A stretch of DNA of 64,000 nucleotides from Chloroflexi bacterium HGW-Chloroflexi-6 (GTDB lineage: Bacteria; Chloroflexota; Anaerolineae; Anaerolineales; Villigracilaceae). Below the pieces are notes generated by a model that saw only the letters and a program-made list of their open reading frames with translations, did no database searches and was not told where the DNA came from. Where the stretch lies: assembly GCA_002840685.1 (NCBI GenBank), contig PHBU01000003.1, forward strand, positions 248,001 to 312,000, in the 5' to 3' direction. Positions 14,928-23,401 of this stretch are shown one piece after another. Numbering within the stretch: position 1 is the first letter of the stretch; each line of letters opens with the position of its first letter. Both the position numbers and the translations under genes were made by a program.

Positions 14928-16109
14928 ATGAGAAAAATTTTCCTCGGAGTTTTTATCCTGTGCGTGATGACAGGCTGCGCTGCCCCAACTTTGATCAGCA
15001 GCCCGCCTCCTGCCGCTATTGAGGCCGACTATGCCCTGACCAATGCCACCCTGATCGATGGCACCGGCGCCGATCCCGTTTCGGATGCTGTGCTTCTGGT
15101 CAAGGGCGAGCGGATCGTGGCGGTTGGCAGCGCCGCCTCGTTGACTGTCCCGGCCGGGGTCAAGTCGATCGACCTGCAGGGAGCGACCATCCTGCCCGGC
15201 TTCATCAATGCCCATGTTCACTTTGCTTTCGACGAGCAAAAGCTCGAAACCTGGGCCCAGGGCGGGGTCACCACCGTCCGCGACGAGGGGATTGTCTCCG
15301 ATCTGGCGCTGGAAGATCTGCTTGCCTTGCGCGATCGCACCCGTTCTGACTCTCGAATCGCGCGACTGGTCTCTGCCGGTTATATGATGACTGTCCCGGA
15401 CGGCTACGGTGACCTGTTCGTTACCTCCCCTGAGGATGCTCGCCAGAAAGCTGTCGAAGAGCTGGATGCGGGCGTGGATCTGCTCAAAATCTCGCTTGAA
15501 AACGGTTATGCCGGCCAAAGCGGTCTGCCCCTGCTCAGCGACGAAGAAATGGCCGCCATCGTGACAGCAACCCATGAACGCGGAAAGCCTGTTTCGGGCC
15601 ACATTACCCAGGGTGCGTATCTGGAGCGGATGGTCAAGGCCGGGGTGGATGATGTCGGCCACATCCCTTACGACTACATCAACCCGGATGTGCTCAAAGC
15701 GATGGTTGCCAAAGACATCTACTTTACCCCAACCTTCACCGTCTTTCGCAACTACGGTGCACCGATCAGCAGTTGTGTTTCCAACCTGCGTCAGTTTCTC
15801 AAGCTTGGCGGAAAAGTTGCCCTGGGCAATGACTATGGCGGCGGTCCCGGCGATTTTGAGTTGGGTATCCCGATGTATGAAATTGCGCAAATGAGCCGGG
15901 CCGGCATGACTCCCATGCAGATCATCACTGCCAGCACGCTCAACGCTGCCCATGTCAGCAATCTCGAACAGGAACTCGGCAGCCTCGTCCCCGGCAAAAT
16001 TGCCGACATCCTTGTTGTCAATGGCGACCCCCTGACCGATCTGCAGGCCCTGACCCAGATCCGAATGGTTGTCCATAACGGTATCATCATCAGGGATGAG
16101 AATCCCTAA
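14928..16109 (+). CDS. Amidohydrolase-family lipoprotein
   Basis: This 393-residue protein has a lipoprotein signal (lipobox MTGC, Cys17) and an amidohydrolase barrel. The first metal site is NAHVHFAF, followed by SGHITQGAY and DVGHIPYDY for further His ligands. The C-terminal GSLVPGKIADILVVNGDPL is the composite beta-sandwich common to imidazolonepropionase/prolidase-type enzymes (M38-like). The start at 14928 has TTGGAG 7 nt upstream. It is exported and membrane-tethered, unlike most relatives, so its substrate is probably extracellular. The frame upstream fuses to a reductase fragment. Confidence 0.88.
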   Translation: MRKIFLGVFILCVMTGCAAPTLISSPPPAAIEADYALTNATLIDGTGADPVSDAVLLVKGERIVAVGSAASLTVPAGVKSIDLQGATILPGFINAHVHFAFDEQKLETWAQGGVTTVRDEGIVSDLALEDLLALRDRTRSDSRIARLVSAGYMMTVPDGYGDLFVTSPEDARQKAVEELDAGVDLLKISLENGYAGQSGLPLLSDEEMAAIVTATHERGKPVSGHITQGAYLERMVKAGVDDVGHIPYDYINPDVLKAMVAKDIYFTPTFTVFRNYGAPISSCVSNLRQFLKLGGKVALGNDYGGGPGDFELGIPMYEIAQMSRAGMTPMQIITASTLNAAHVSNLEQELGSLVPGKIADILVVNGDPLTDLQALTQIRMVVHNGIIIRDENP

Positions 16110-16139
16110 ATCCCCCCCCTTTATTGATAGGAGAATCCG

Positions 16140-17063
16140 ATGTCTGAACTTCATGTTGTCTTTGGCAGTGGACCGCTGGGCAAATGGACCGCCCGCGAAC
16201 TGGTCAAGCTGGGAAAATCTGTGCGTGTGATCAATCGCTCTGGCAAGGCCGAGGGTCTGCCCGCTGGCGTGGAAATCGTCGCTGGCGATGCTTACGATGC
16301 GGCCAAAAATATCGAGCTTACGGATGGTGCAGCCGCCATCTATCAGTGTGCCCAGCCCGAATATCACGAATGGGCCGAGAAATTTCCACGCTTCCAGGCC
16401 GCCATTATGGAAGCCGCGGCCAAGAATAAAACCAAATTTATTGTTGGCGACAACCTGTACATGTACGGCGATACCAACGGCCAGCCCATCCGCGAAGAAC
16501 TGCCTTACCAGGCCCACACCAAAAAGGGTAAAGTGCGCGCTGAAATGGCAACTGCCGTGCTGGAAGCGCACCGCAACGGGAAAATCAGGGCCGCCATCGG
16601 GCGCGCCTCCAACTTCTTTGGGCCGGACGATCACGTTGTCACCGATATGACTATTCGTGCGGCGCTGGATGGCAAAATCGTGAGCCTGTTGGGGCGGCTC
16701 GATCAGCCTCACACCTTCAGCTATGTGCCTGATTTCGGCAAACTGCTGGCGACCCTGGGGACCCGCGAAGAAGCCCTGGGCCAGGTCTGGTTTACGCCCA
16801 GTCCGGCGCCCGTCACCCAGCAGGAATTTGCCAAATTATTAGAAGCCGAAGTGGGCAAACCGGTCAAAACGCAGGTGGCCGGGAAGTTCCTGTTGAGTGT
16901 GTTTGGCCTGTTCAACAAGGGCGCCGCGGAAAGCGTGGAAATGCTTTACGAGTGGCAGAAACCCTTCGTTATGGACTCCGGCAAGGCTGAAAAGGCCTTT
17001 GGCTGGCAGGGCACGCCGTTAAGACAGGCGATCCAAGAGACAATTGCGTTCATCCGCGCATAA
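16140..17063 (+). CDS. NAD(P)-binding epimerase/dehydratase-family protein
   Basis: This 307-residue Rossmann protein has an atypical glycine motif (VVFGSGPLGKWTARELV), then RVINRSGKAEG, which suggests an NADP-type loop with basic residues. The central YMYGDTNGQPI replaces the usual catalytic YxxxK arrangement, so it may be an atypical SDR or an NmrA-like sensor. AGGAGA precedes the start. It lies between the amidohydrolase and DUF4188 genes and was probably co-transcribed with them. Confidence 0.85.
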   Translation: MSELHVVFGSGPLGKWTARELVKLGKSVRVINRSGKAEGLPAGVEIVAGDAYDAAKNIELTDGAAAIYQCAQPEYHEWAEKFPRFQAAIMEAAAKNKTKFIVGDNLYMYGDTNGQPIREELPYQAHTKKGKVRAEMATAVLEAHRNGKIRAAIGRASNFFGPDDHVVTDMTIRAALDGKIVSLLGRLDQPHTFSYVPDFGKLLATLGTREEALGQVWFTPSPAPVTQQEFAKLLEAEVGKPVKTQVAGKFLLSVFGLFNKGAAESVEMLYEWQKPFVMDSGKAEKAFGWQGTPLRQAIQETIAFIRA

Positions 17064-17075
17064 GATACGGAAAAT

Positions 17076-17573
17076 ATGATGAGCCCTATTTTTAACGGTA
17101 GATACACCGCCAAAACTGACCAGCCTTTTGTTGTTTTTCTAATCGGGATGCGCGTCAACCAGTGGTGGCGATTTGACAAGTGGCTGCCGGTCGCCAATGC
17201 GATGACCCCCATGCTAATGACGCTCTTTCAGAACCCTGAAAAAGGCTTTTTACACGGCGAATTTTTCTGGAATATGAGCGGCCCACTGTTGGTCCAGTAC
17301 TGGCGCTCGTTCGAAGACCTGGAAAAATTCGCCCGCGCCCCCTCCGACCCGCACCTGGAGCCCTGGAAGAAGTTCAACCAGGCCGTCGGCGTGGGCGGGG
17401 TGGTGGGCATCTGGCATGAAACCTATCTGGTCAACCCCAACCAGTATGAATGTGTTTATGGCAATATGCCCAAATTCGGCCTGGGTGCGGCGATGGAGCA
17501 TGTCCTGGCGGTGGGGCGGCGCGAAACCGCCCGCGCGCGGCTGGGAGCCAATCAGGCGGGGGCGTTACAGTAA
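17076..17573 (+). CDS. DUF4188 protein
   Basis: A 165-residue protein with the DUF4188 pattern: NGRYTAKTDQPFVVFLIGMRVNQWWRFDKWLPV, then LVQYWRSFEDLEKFARAPSDPHLEPWKKFNQ and GIWHETYLV. Fold and sequence logic suggest a dimeric alpha/beta barrel of monooxygenase type, but no reaction is established. The last 9 bp overlap the 3' end of the convergent gene at 17565. It is the last gene of the TetR-led cluster. Confidence 0.85.
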   Translation: MMSPIFNGRYTAKTDQPFVVFLIGMRVNQWWRFDKWLPVANAMTPMLMTLFQNPEKGFLHGEFFWNMSGPLLVQYWRSFEDLEKFARAPSDPHLEPWKKFNQAVGVGGVVGIWHETYLVNPNQYECVYGNMPKFGLGAAMEHVLAVGRRETARARLGANQAGALQ

Positions 17574-18536
17574 ACGCATTTCGTGCTGAACTGTTTCGAC
17601 CCAGGCCTCGCGCAGCGGACGCGGGTCGAAACCCAGTTCGCGTTTGGCTTTGCTGTTGTCACCGAGATAGGTTACCCCCGCGATGATCCGCAGCCCTTCA
17701 CCGGTATACGCTTCTGGCAGTGGAATAATTTTTTCCACCACACTCATCAGCGCCGACATGGCCTTGAGCATGCCGGGTTTGGCGCGCAGACCGGGCAGCG
17801 GCACACCGCTCACATCGGAAGCAATTTGCATTGCCTCGATGAAGGTGTGCGCTGGGCCGCATAAAAGATAATTCTGCCCCAGCCGGCCTTTTTGCATGGC
17901 CTGGATATGCCCGTGCGCGATATCGTCCACATGCGCCCAGGAAAAGGCGGTCTGTTCGGGCATAAGCGGCAGCTGGCGCTTCAAGAACTGGATCAGGGTT
18001 GTGCGCACACTGCTGGTGTCTCCCGGTCCGTAGATCAGCCCTGGCTGGACGATTACCAGCGGCAGCCCCTGGCGGATGAATTCCTCGGCCACCTGATGCG
18101 CCTCGGCCTTGGTCTGGTCATAGACGGAAAGGTGCTGCCCGTTGAACCGGTAATCCTCGTCCACCAATTTGCCGCCCGTGTCAGAGTTTACCGCCAGGGT
18201 GCTGGTATAAACCCCCTTGGGGATTTTCAACTCTTGCATAAGCGTCAGCACATTGCGTGTGCCTTCCACGTTGATTTTATAGGCCTCGCTTTTGTCGCGC
18301 ACCCCCACTTTGTACCAGCCGGCAATGTGAAAAACGCCATCCACGCCGCTCATTGGGGCGCGCATGCTTTCCTTGTCGGTCACATCGCCTTTGTGTAGTT
18401 GCACGCCCAGGGCCGCCAGCTCGCTGGCTTTTTCTGGGCTGCGGACACTGGCCAGCACCTGGTGACCTGCTTCGATCAACTGGCGGGCCACATGCCCCCC
18501 GACAAAACCGGTTGCGCCGGTTAGAAAATATTTCAT
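17565..18536 (-). CDS. NAD-dependent epimerase/dehydratase (extended SDR)
   Basis: This 323-residue extended SDR has the NAD(P)-binding motif TGATGFVGGHVARQLI at the N-terminus and ASVRSPEKASEL as the second loop. The catalytic motif YDQTKAEAH supplies Tyr and Lys, preceded by a Ser/Thr region (TSTLAVNS). It resembles dihydroflavonol-reductase-like members, which reduce ketones or act on sterol-like substrates. The substrate is unknown. It starts 4 bp inside the TetR gene at 18533, so both are one operon under the TetR promoter. Confidence 0.9.
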   Translation of the reverse strand: MKYFLTGATGFVGGHVARQLIEAGHQVLASVRSPEKASELAALGVQLHKGDVTDKESMRAPMSGVDGVFHIAGWYKVGVRDKSEAYKINVEGTRNVLTLMQELKIPKGVYTSTLAVNSDTGGKLVDEDYRFNGQHLSVYDQTKAEAHQVAEEFIRQGLPLVIVQPGLIYGPGDTSSVRTTLIQFLKRQLPLMPEQTAFSWAHVDDIAHGHIQAMQKGRLGQNYLLCGPAHTFIEAMQIASDVSGVPLPGLRAKPGMLKAMSALMSVVEKIIPLPEAYTGEGLRIIAGVTYLGDNSKAKRELGFDPRPLREAWVETVQHEMRLL

Positions 18537-19201
18537 CTTTTTTCCAATCCTTTCAATAACGCGAACGCCATGCTGCGAAACTCGCGGTCAAAATCAACTT
18601 GAAAAACTTGCAACGCCGGGGCCGAGATGACTTGCTGCACAGCCGGCGCCGGGTTGGCCAGGTGTTGCAAACCGATTACCAGGGCCTGGAATTGCATGAG
18701 CAGGCGCGCACCCTCGCCTGCAGACAAAAACGGCAGGGCCTGTTCCAGCAATCCCCCGGTGCGGAGCATGCGCCCCAGCAATTCCTGCTTGAAGACCAGA
18801 ATGGCCTCCACGCTGGAGTTTTGCTCCAGCGCTGTCGCTAAAATCGCCAACAGGCGGGTGAACCCGCTGCGTTCCCGGAGCGAGACGGCGAACATTTCCA
18901 CCAGCGCGGATGGTTCTGCTGGGAGGGGGAGAATGGCCAGCTGTTGATCCACGCCATCGAACCAATAGGTCAATTGCTTGAGCGTAAGCGCCAGAAATAA
19001 TTCTTCCTTGGTGCGGAAGTATAGAAACAGAGTTCCCTTGGCCAGTTGCGCCTCGCGGGCGATGGTGTCCATCGTCAGCGCTTCGTAGCTGGATTGCTGG
19101 AACAGATTCCAGGCACTCAACAGGATTGCCTCGCGACGTTCCAGTTTTTGCCCTTGCTGTCGGGCGCGTTTGCGTACGGGGGATTGCTGACTGTCGGTCA
19201 T
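18533..19201 (-). CDS. TetR/AcrR-family regulator with leaderless start
   Basis: This 222-residue TetR protein has the helix-turn-helix MDTIAREAQLAKGTLFLYFRTKEELFLAL. The ligand domain is not assigned. I chose the ATG at 19201 rather than 19231: the promoter (TTGACA, 17 nt, TAGAAT) lies between the two, ending 8 nt before 19201. The upstream ATG would lie inside the promoter spacer and not in the transcript. The gene overlaps the SDR gene by 4 bp and likely controls it together with itself. Confidence 0.9.
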   Translation of the reverse strand: MTDSQQSPVRKRARQQGQKLERREAILLSAWNLFQQSSYEALTMDTIAREAQLAKGTLFLYFRTKEELFLALTLKQLTYWFDGVDQQLAILPLPAEPSALVEMFAVSLRERSGFTRLLAILATALEQNSSVEAILVFKQELLGRMLRTGGLLEQALPFLSAGEGARLLMQFQALVIGLQHLANPAPAVQQVISAPALQVFQVDFDREFRSMAFALLKGLEKR

Positions 19202-19238
19202 ATAACTTGATTCTAAATGACTGGCGGTCATTTGTCAA
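19188..19238 (-). promoter_or_regulatory. TetR promoter with operator as its spacer
   Basis: On the minus strand, TTGACA (19238-19233) and TAGAAT (19215-19210) are 17 nt apart. The spacer holds the palindrome ATGACCGCCAGTCAT (19231-19217), and a near copy ATGACCGACAGTCA covers the start codon (19201-19188). Two 15-bp operator copies one helical turn set apart (30 bp) would bind two dimers. Confidence 0.82.
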
Positions 19239-19355
19239 GATGTTTATTTAAAGATTAAATGGGTGCCGGCAATTCTGTGCGAGGCGGATCGCTTGTGCCG
19301 ATGTCAAAATTCGGCTATAGTGTGTTTATCGATCTCTCAGTACAGGAGGTTTGTC

Positions 19356-20489
19356 ATGAAACCACTGGTCATCCATAACATCCATACTCATGTTTTTACA
19401 ATTCACCATGTTCCGCTCAGGTTTTTGCCCTTCAACCTGGTTACATCCTTTAAAAGCCAGTTTTGGAACAGGATCATTCGGACACTCTTGCACTGGATTT
19501 CCGTCTTTACCAAAAATGAGCAGTTTCGCCATATTGTTGTCATGGCCGATGCCGCAGAACACGAAAAGCAGGAAGAAATCCTGCTTGATATGATGGGTTT
19601 CTACCCATCCCAAACGCGTTTCGGCTTGCTGTCAATGGATATGGACTATATGGAAGCCGGGCCGCCCGAACAGGATTTTCTGAAACAGTTGGAGCAATTG
19701 GCGGCGCTCAAACAAAAATATCCCGAACAGATCGTCCCGTTCATGGCGATCGATCCACGCCGCCCAGGTTTGTTGGATTTGGCAAAAAAGCAGATTGAGC
19801 TGGGATTTGGCGGCTTTAAGCTCTACCCGCCGCTGGGCTATTATCCCTTCGATGAACGTCTGGATGAAGTCTATGCCTTTGCCGAAGCCGAAGGGCTGCC
19901 TATCATCACCCATTGCTCGCCCGGCGGTATTTACTGGCGCGGAAGAATCACCCCCGAAATGCGTATTCACCCGAAAACGGGCGAGTTATTAAAAGGCCGC
20001 AACAATGCCGAATTTGCGCGAAATTTCAGTAACCCGGCAAATTATGAATATGTTATTGAAAAATTCCCGCGCCTGAAAATTTGCCTGGCGCACTTTGGCG
20101 GGGGAGAAGAATGGGACAAATATCTTGAAAACCACTGGCCGCCCGCCGAGGTCAAGCGCAGGCTGGACGGAAAGGAAACGCGCATGCCGATCTCGTGGTT
20201 TACCACCATTATCGAAATGATGGAAACTCATCAGAATTTGTATGCCGATATCGCCTACACGGCCCACCAGGAACGATTCCTGCCACTGATCAAAGTTTTG
20301 CTCAACACAACACTCCGTGAGAAAATTTTATATGGCTCCGATTGTTACATGGTGCAGTTGGATAAGTCTGAGCGCACTTTCAGCATCAACGTGCGCGGCT
20401 ACATGGGCGAAAAGGATTATCGCCAGATGGCTGAAACCAACCCGCGTATATTTCTTAGAAGAGAAAAAGCTGCCAGCCCACAATCTTGA
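19356..20489 (+). CDS. Amidohydrolase 2-family protein
   Basis: A 377-residue metal-dependent hydrolase. The first metal motif is NIHTHVF (H10, H12), followed by GGFKLYPPLGYYPFDERLDEVYAFAEAEGLPIITHCSPGG, then KICLAHFGGG and a late Asp in ILYGSDCYM. These are the conserved positions of the amidohydrolase-2 (PF04909-type) barrel, a family of decarboxylases and hydrolases. The start is at AGGAGG, 7 nt before MKPLVI. Its substrate cannot be read from sequence. The gene is divergent from the TetR operon, about 150 bp away. Confidence 0.85.
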   Translation: MKPLVIHNIHTHVFTIHHVPLRFLPFNLVTSFKSQFWNRIIRTLLHWISVFTKNEQFRHIVVMADAAEHEKQEEILLDMMGFYPSQTRFGLLSMDMDYMEAGPPEQDFLKQLEQLAALKQKYPEQIVPFMAIDPRRPGLLDLAKKQIELGFGGFKLYPPLGYYPFDERLDEVYAFAEAEGLPIITHCSPGGIYWRGRITPEMRIHPKTGELLKGRNNAEFARNFSNPANYEYVIEKFPRLKICLAHFGGGEEWDKYLENHWPPAEVKRRLDGKETRMPISWFTTIIEMMETHQNLYADIAYTAHQERFLPLIKVLLNTTLREKILYGSDCYMVQLDKSERTFSINVRGYMGEKDYRQMAETNPRIFLRREKAASPQS

Positions 20490-20600
20490 ATTTGACAAGT
20501 GTCATCCAAATAAGGCAGATTGTCACCCGGATTGGTGACGCCTGTCACTTTGAGAAAAGAGCGATTGTGAATAAAATGGATTTATTCTTTGGAGGTACTG

Positions 20601-20816
20601 ATGGCTGAGAAAAAATGGGAAGTGACGAAAGTTCGCTACTGTGACCATGTTGGTCATGAAGTGTCATTCGAGACAGAAGTTGTTTACCCCAATGACTACC
20701 TGCCTGATGCCCCACGTGTCGTAGCCCGGCGCTGCTCGAACGCCAAAGAATGCAATATGTTCGACAAACCAACCTGCGCCTGGTGCGGGACCAATCCGAA
20801 CCACGAACCGCTTTAA
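20601..20816 (+). CDS. Cys-rich small protein, probably zinc-binding
   Basis: I do not recognise this 71-residue protein. Five Cys (14, 45, 51, 59, 62) and two His (16, 19) are arranged as CDHVGH and CSNAKECNMFDKPTCAWC, which suggests a zinc ribbon or knuckle. GGAGG 7 nt before the ATG at 20601 fixes the start. It could be cytosolic and bind nucleic acid or metal. It lies alone between an amidohydrolase and the convergent tup operon. Confidence 0.7.
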   Translation: MAEKKWEVTKVRYCDHVGHEVSFETEVVYPNDYLPDAPRVVARRCSNAKECNMFDKPTCAWCGTNPNHEPL

Positions 20817-20895
20817 TTATCATTGATAAGCACGGACGGTTCTTCCTCCTCCGTTCCGTTGTAAACTCTCTCCTCCCTTCTGAGTTGGTCTGGCT

Positions 20896-20918
20896 GCGCC
20901 CGCTGATAAAGCGGGCGT
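20896..20918. terminator. Hairpin between convergent genes
   Basis: GCGCCCGC and GCGGGCGT pair over 7-8 bp around a 7-nt loop, just before the tupC stop. There is no clean T-tract, so this is a possible terminator only. Confidence 0.45.
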
Positions 20919-20924
20919 ATGTCG

Positions 20925-21647
20925 TTAAAGTCCCAGAAAAGCGCTGATGGCCGGGTCGTTGGGTTGCGCCAAGATCTCATCGGTCGGGCCTGCTTGCATC
21001 AGCTTCCCATCCAACAAAATCGCCAGGCGGTTGCCGAGTTTACGGGCCTCGTTCAGGTCGTGGGTGATGAAGATCGTCGTTGTGCCGCTTTCAGGCAGGA
21101 TTTTCCCCAAATCGTCCAGCAGGCGCGTGCGGGTCGGCGAATCCAGCGCCGAAAAGGGCTCGTCGAGCAGCAGCAGTTCCGGTTCGAGAACCAGGGCCCG
21201 CGCCAGGCTGACGCGCTGTCCCTCGCCGCCCGAAAGCTCGTTGGCGCGCCGTTTTGACAGGTGCGAAATCCCCAGTTTTTCGAGCCACACTTCCACGCGG
21301 GGTTTGATCTCGCTTTTTGAAACGCCGCGAAAATGCAGGCCGGATGCCACGTTTTCATAGACGGAGGTGTCGAACAGGAGTGGTTCCTGCATCACCAGCC
21401 CGATCCGCCGCCGATACTGGAGCGCGGACTCAGCCGCAGCTGGTTTGCCGTTAAACCAGATCTCACCACGCTCGGGCCTGAGCAAGCGCGCCAGGGTTAA
21501 AAGTAATGTGCTTTTGCCTGCGCCGTTGGGGCCAACGACCGCCAGGATCTCGCCCCTGGCAATCGAGAGCGACTCAACTGTCAGCGCGATTTTCGCGCCT
21601 CGTCTGACGGTCAGCCCTCGCAGTGTTAAAAACTCTCCCTGCGTCAT
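20925..21647 (-). CDS. tupC: Tungstate ABC transporter, ATP-binding protein
   Basis: This 240-residue ATPase has Walker A GPNGAGKST, Q-loop MQEPLLF, signature LSGGEGQRVSLARAL, Walker B LLLLDEPFSALD and the switch His in FITHDLNEA. It powers import by the adjacent permease. Specificity follows from the TupA neighbour rather than from its own sequence. It is the last gene of the tupA-tupB-tupC run on the minus strand, and 36 bp separate it from tupB. Confidence 0.92.
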   Translation of the reverse strand: MTQGEFLTLRGLTVRRGAKIALTVESLSIARGEILAVVGPNGAGKSTLLLTLARLLRPERGEIWFNGKPAAAESALQYRRRIGLVMQEPLLFDTSVYENVASGLHFRGVSKSEIKPRVEVWLEKLGISHLSKRRANELSGGEGQRVSLARALVLEPELLLLDEPFSALDSPTRTRLLDDLGKILPESGTTTIFITHDLNEARKLGNRLAILLDGKLMQAGPTDEILAQPNDPAISAFLGL

Positions 21648-21682
21648 CTAAAATTCATCCTTCTGACTTTTGCGTTCTGCAT

Positions 21683-22327
21683 TTATTTTCGCGCGCCCCT
21701 CTGCTGGATGACCGTCAGCGCCCAGTTGACCAGGAAGGTGATGGTCAAAAGCAGCAGCCCCAGGCCGATTGCCAGTTCGAAGTTGCCTTTGCCGGTTTCG
21801 AGCACGATCGAGGTGGTCAGCACCCGCGTCTGATAGCGGATATTGCCGCCGACCATCATGCTCGCGCCAACCTCCGAGATGACTGAGCCGAATCCGGCCA
21901 TCAGGGCCGCCAAAAGTGGCAGGCGCGCCTCGCGCCATAACATCCAGACCATTTGCGGGGTGGATGCGCCCAGCCCGCGCAGTTGCAGTTGCAGGCGCGG
22001 GTCGAGCGCTTGCAGGGCCGAGGCAGTCAGTCCGGCCACAACCGGGAAGGAGATCACAACCTGGGCGATGATGATGGCGGTTGGGGTGTAGATCAATTTC
22101 AGGTCGCCGAGTGGCCCTGAACGCCAGAGCATGATCGCTACGAACAGGCCGACCACCACCGGAGGCAATCCCATGCCGGTGTTGATCAGGCTCAGCAAAA
22201 GAGAACGCCCGGGGAATTTGCCCAACGCCAACAGCGTGCCGAGCGGCAGGCCCATCAACAGGCTGATGCCGGTGGCGATACCGGAGATTTGCAGCGAAAG
22301 TAGCGTGATTTGGAGAAGTTCGGGCAT
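21683..22327 (-). CDS. tupB: Tungstate ABC transporter, permease
   Basis: This 214-residue permease has about five transmembrane segments and the cytoplasmic EAA-like loop (ALDPRLQLQLRGLGASTPQMVWMLWREARLPLLAALMAGF). This loop docks to the ATPase. The pattern matches TupB-type permeases, which are shorter than ModB. No ribosome site is obvious before its ATG, and the 125 bp upstream contain a hairpin-forming repeat and three 15-bp units. Confidence 0.9.
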   Translation of the reverse strand: MPELLQITLLSLQISGIATGISLLMGLPLGTLLALGKFPGRSLLLSLINTGMGLPPVVVGLFVAIMLWRSGPLGDLKLIYTPTAIIIAQVVISFPVVAGLTASALQALDPRLQLQLRGLGASTPQMVWMLWREARLPLLAALMAGFGSVISEVGASMMVGGNIRYQTRVLTTSIVLETGKGNFELAIGLGLLLLTITFLVNWALTVIQQRGARK

Positions 22328-22343
22328 GAAGGGTGTCAGGTGC

Positions 22344-22409
22344 GAATTTTGTAGGGATTAATTTTGCAGGGATGAATTTTGTAGGGGCGAAGCATTGCTT
22401 CGCCCCTAC
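22344..22409. repeat. Three 15-bp tandem units followed by a type A palindrome
   Basis: Units at 22344-22358, 22359-22373 and 22374-22388 follow the pattern (G/T)AATTTTG(T/C)AGGG(A/G)(T/C). The third unit runs straight into the palindrome GTAGGGGCGAAGCA-T-complement at 22381-22409, which is identical in core to 52-80. The block lies in the tupA-tupB gap. Confidence 0.8.
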
Positions 22410-22452
22410 TTCGTCCCTACGATTGCAAACCAAATTTTACCCGAACTTGAAT

Positions 22453-23340
22453 TTATTCCAAACCAAGGTCGGCATCAGTCTTATCCGCATCCGGGAAGAA
22501 GAGCGGCTGGCCGTATTTGTCCACGCCAAACTCTGCAATCATTTTCTGGATCTCCGGGTCGATCAGGAAGTTGGAGAAAGCCAGGGCGCCCTCGTAATTG
22601 GCGTTGGGCCATTTTTCGGTGTTGACCGTGATCACATGGTAGACATTCAGCAGGGTCTTGTTGCCTTCGACGATGATCTCCAGGTCGAGATTATCTTTGT
22701 TGGCCAGGTAGGTGGCGCGGTCGGTCAGGGTGTAGGCTTGTTTTTCGGAGGCAATCGTCAGCGTGGCGCCCATGCCCTGGCCCGATTCGATGTACCAGTC
22801 CAGACCTGCCGGTTCCAGTTCGGCTTTCTTCCAGAAGCTCAATTCCATTTTGTGCGTGCCCGAGTCGTCGCCGCGCGAGACAAAAGCGGCGCTTTTTTCG
22901 AAGATGGCGCGGAAAGCCTCCGTAGGGCCTGCGCCTTTGATGCCGGCCGGATCCTCGGCCGGGCCAACGATGATGAAGTCGTTGTGCATGACCAGGAAGC
23001 GGTCCTTGCCGAAACCGGCTTCCATCAGGGCCTTTTCGGATTCGGGGGCATGCACGAGCAGGACATCGGCATTGCCTTCTTCACCCATTTTGAGCGCAGC
23101 GCCGGTTCCAACCGCCACGGTTTGGACTGTGTAGCCAGTTTTTTCTTGAAAGAGCGGCACCAGCACATCGAGCAGGCCTGAATCCTGGGTGGAGGTGGTG
23201 GTGGCCAGGATCAGGGTCGGGTTGGCGGGCGGGGCGATTGCCGCGGTGGGTTGCGGGGTAGCAGCGGGCGTGCACGCGGAAAGCGCTATAGCCAGAACCA
23301 GGAACAGGGTCAGCAAGATCTTGCGGGGGGTGAGTTTCAT
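22453..23340 (-). CDS. tupA: Tungstate-binding lipoprotein of the ABC transporter
   Basis: This 295-residue lipoprotein has the lipobox LSAC (Cys23) and the TupA fingerprint TTTSTQDSGLLD, in which the Thr/Ser residues wrap the oxyanion. It then shows VLLVHAPESEKA and SRGDDSGTHKMELSFW, both conserved in TupA. It captures tungstate outside the cell for TupB/TupC. The start has AAGGAG 7 nt upstream. A near-palindromic operator shared with the regulator gene at 23402 lies 24-43 bp upstream of the start. Confidence 0.93.
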   Translation of the reverse strand: MKLTPRKILLTLFLVLAIALSACTPAATPQPTAAIAPPANPTLILATTTSTQDSGLLDVLVPLFQEKTGYTVQTVAVGTGAALKMGEEGNADVLLVHAPESEKALMEAGFGKDRFLVMHNDFIIVGPAEDPAGIKGAGPTEAFRAIFEKSAAFVSRGDDSGTHKMELSFWKKAELEPAGLDWYIESGQGMGATLTIASEKQAYTLTDRATYLANKDNLDLEIIVEGNKTLLNVYHVITVNTEKWPNANYEGALAFSNFLIDPEIQKMIAEFGVDKYGQPLFFPDADKTDADLGLE

Positions 23341-23363
23341 GTAATCTCCTTTTTATTTTTATA

Positions 23364-23383
23364 TTAAGGAAAAACTTAATATA
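23364..23383. promoter_or_regulatory. Operator upstream of tupA
   Basis: TTAAGGAAAAACTTAATATA differs at one base of 20 from the site at 24390-24409 upstream of the regulator. The core is the inverted repeat TTAAG-N5/6-CTTAA. Confidence 0.78.
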
Positions 23384-23401
23384 AATCGCAAAAAAAAAAT
23401 A

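Noticed and set aside
14904-16712. A 602-codon open frame on the minus strand across the amidohydrolase and epimerase genes
   Set aside because: The plus-strand genes have signal peptide, metal motifs and ribosome sites; the antisense frame has none and is a high-GC shadow.
22344-22388. Three 15-bp repeats as a CRISPR array
   Set aside because: There are no spacers between the units, they are imperfect, and no cas gene is in the window.
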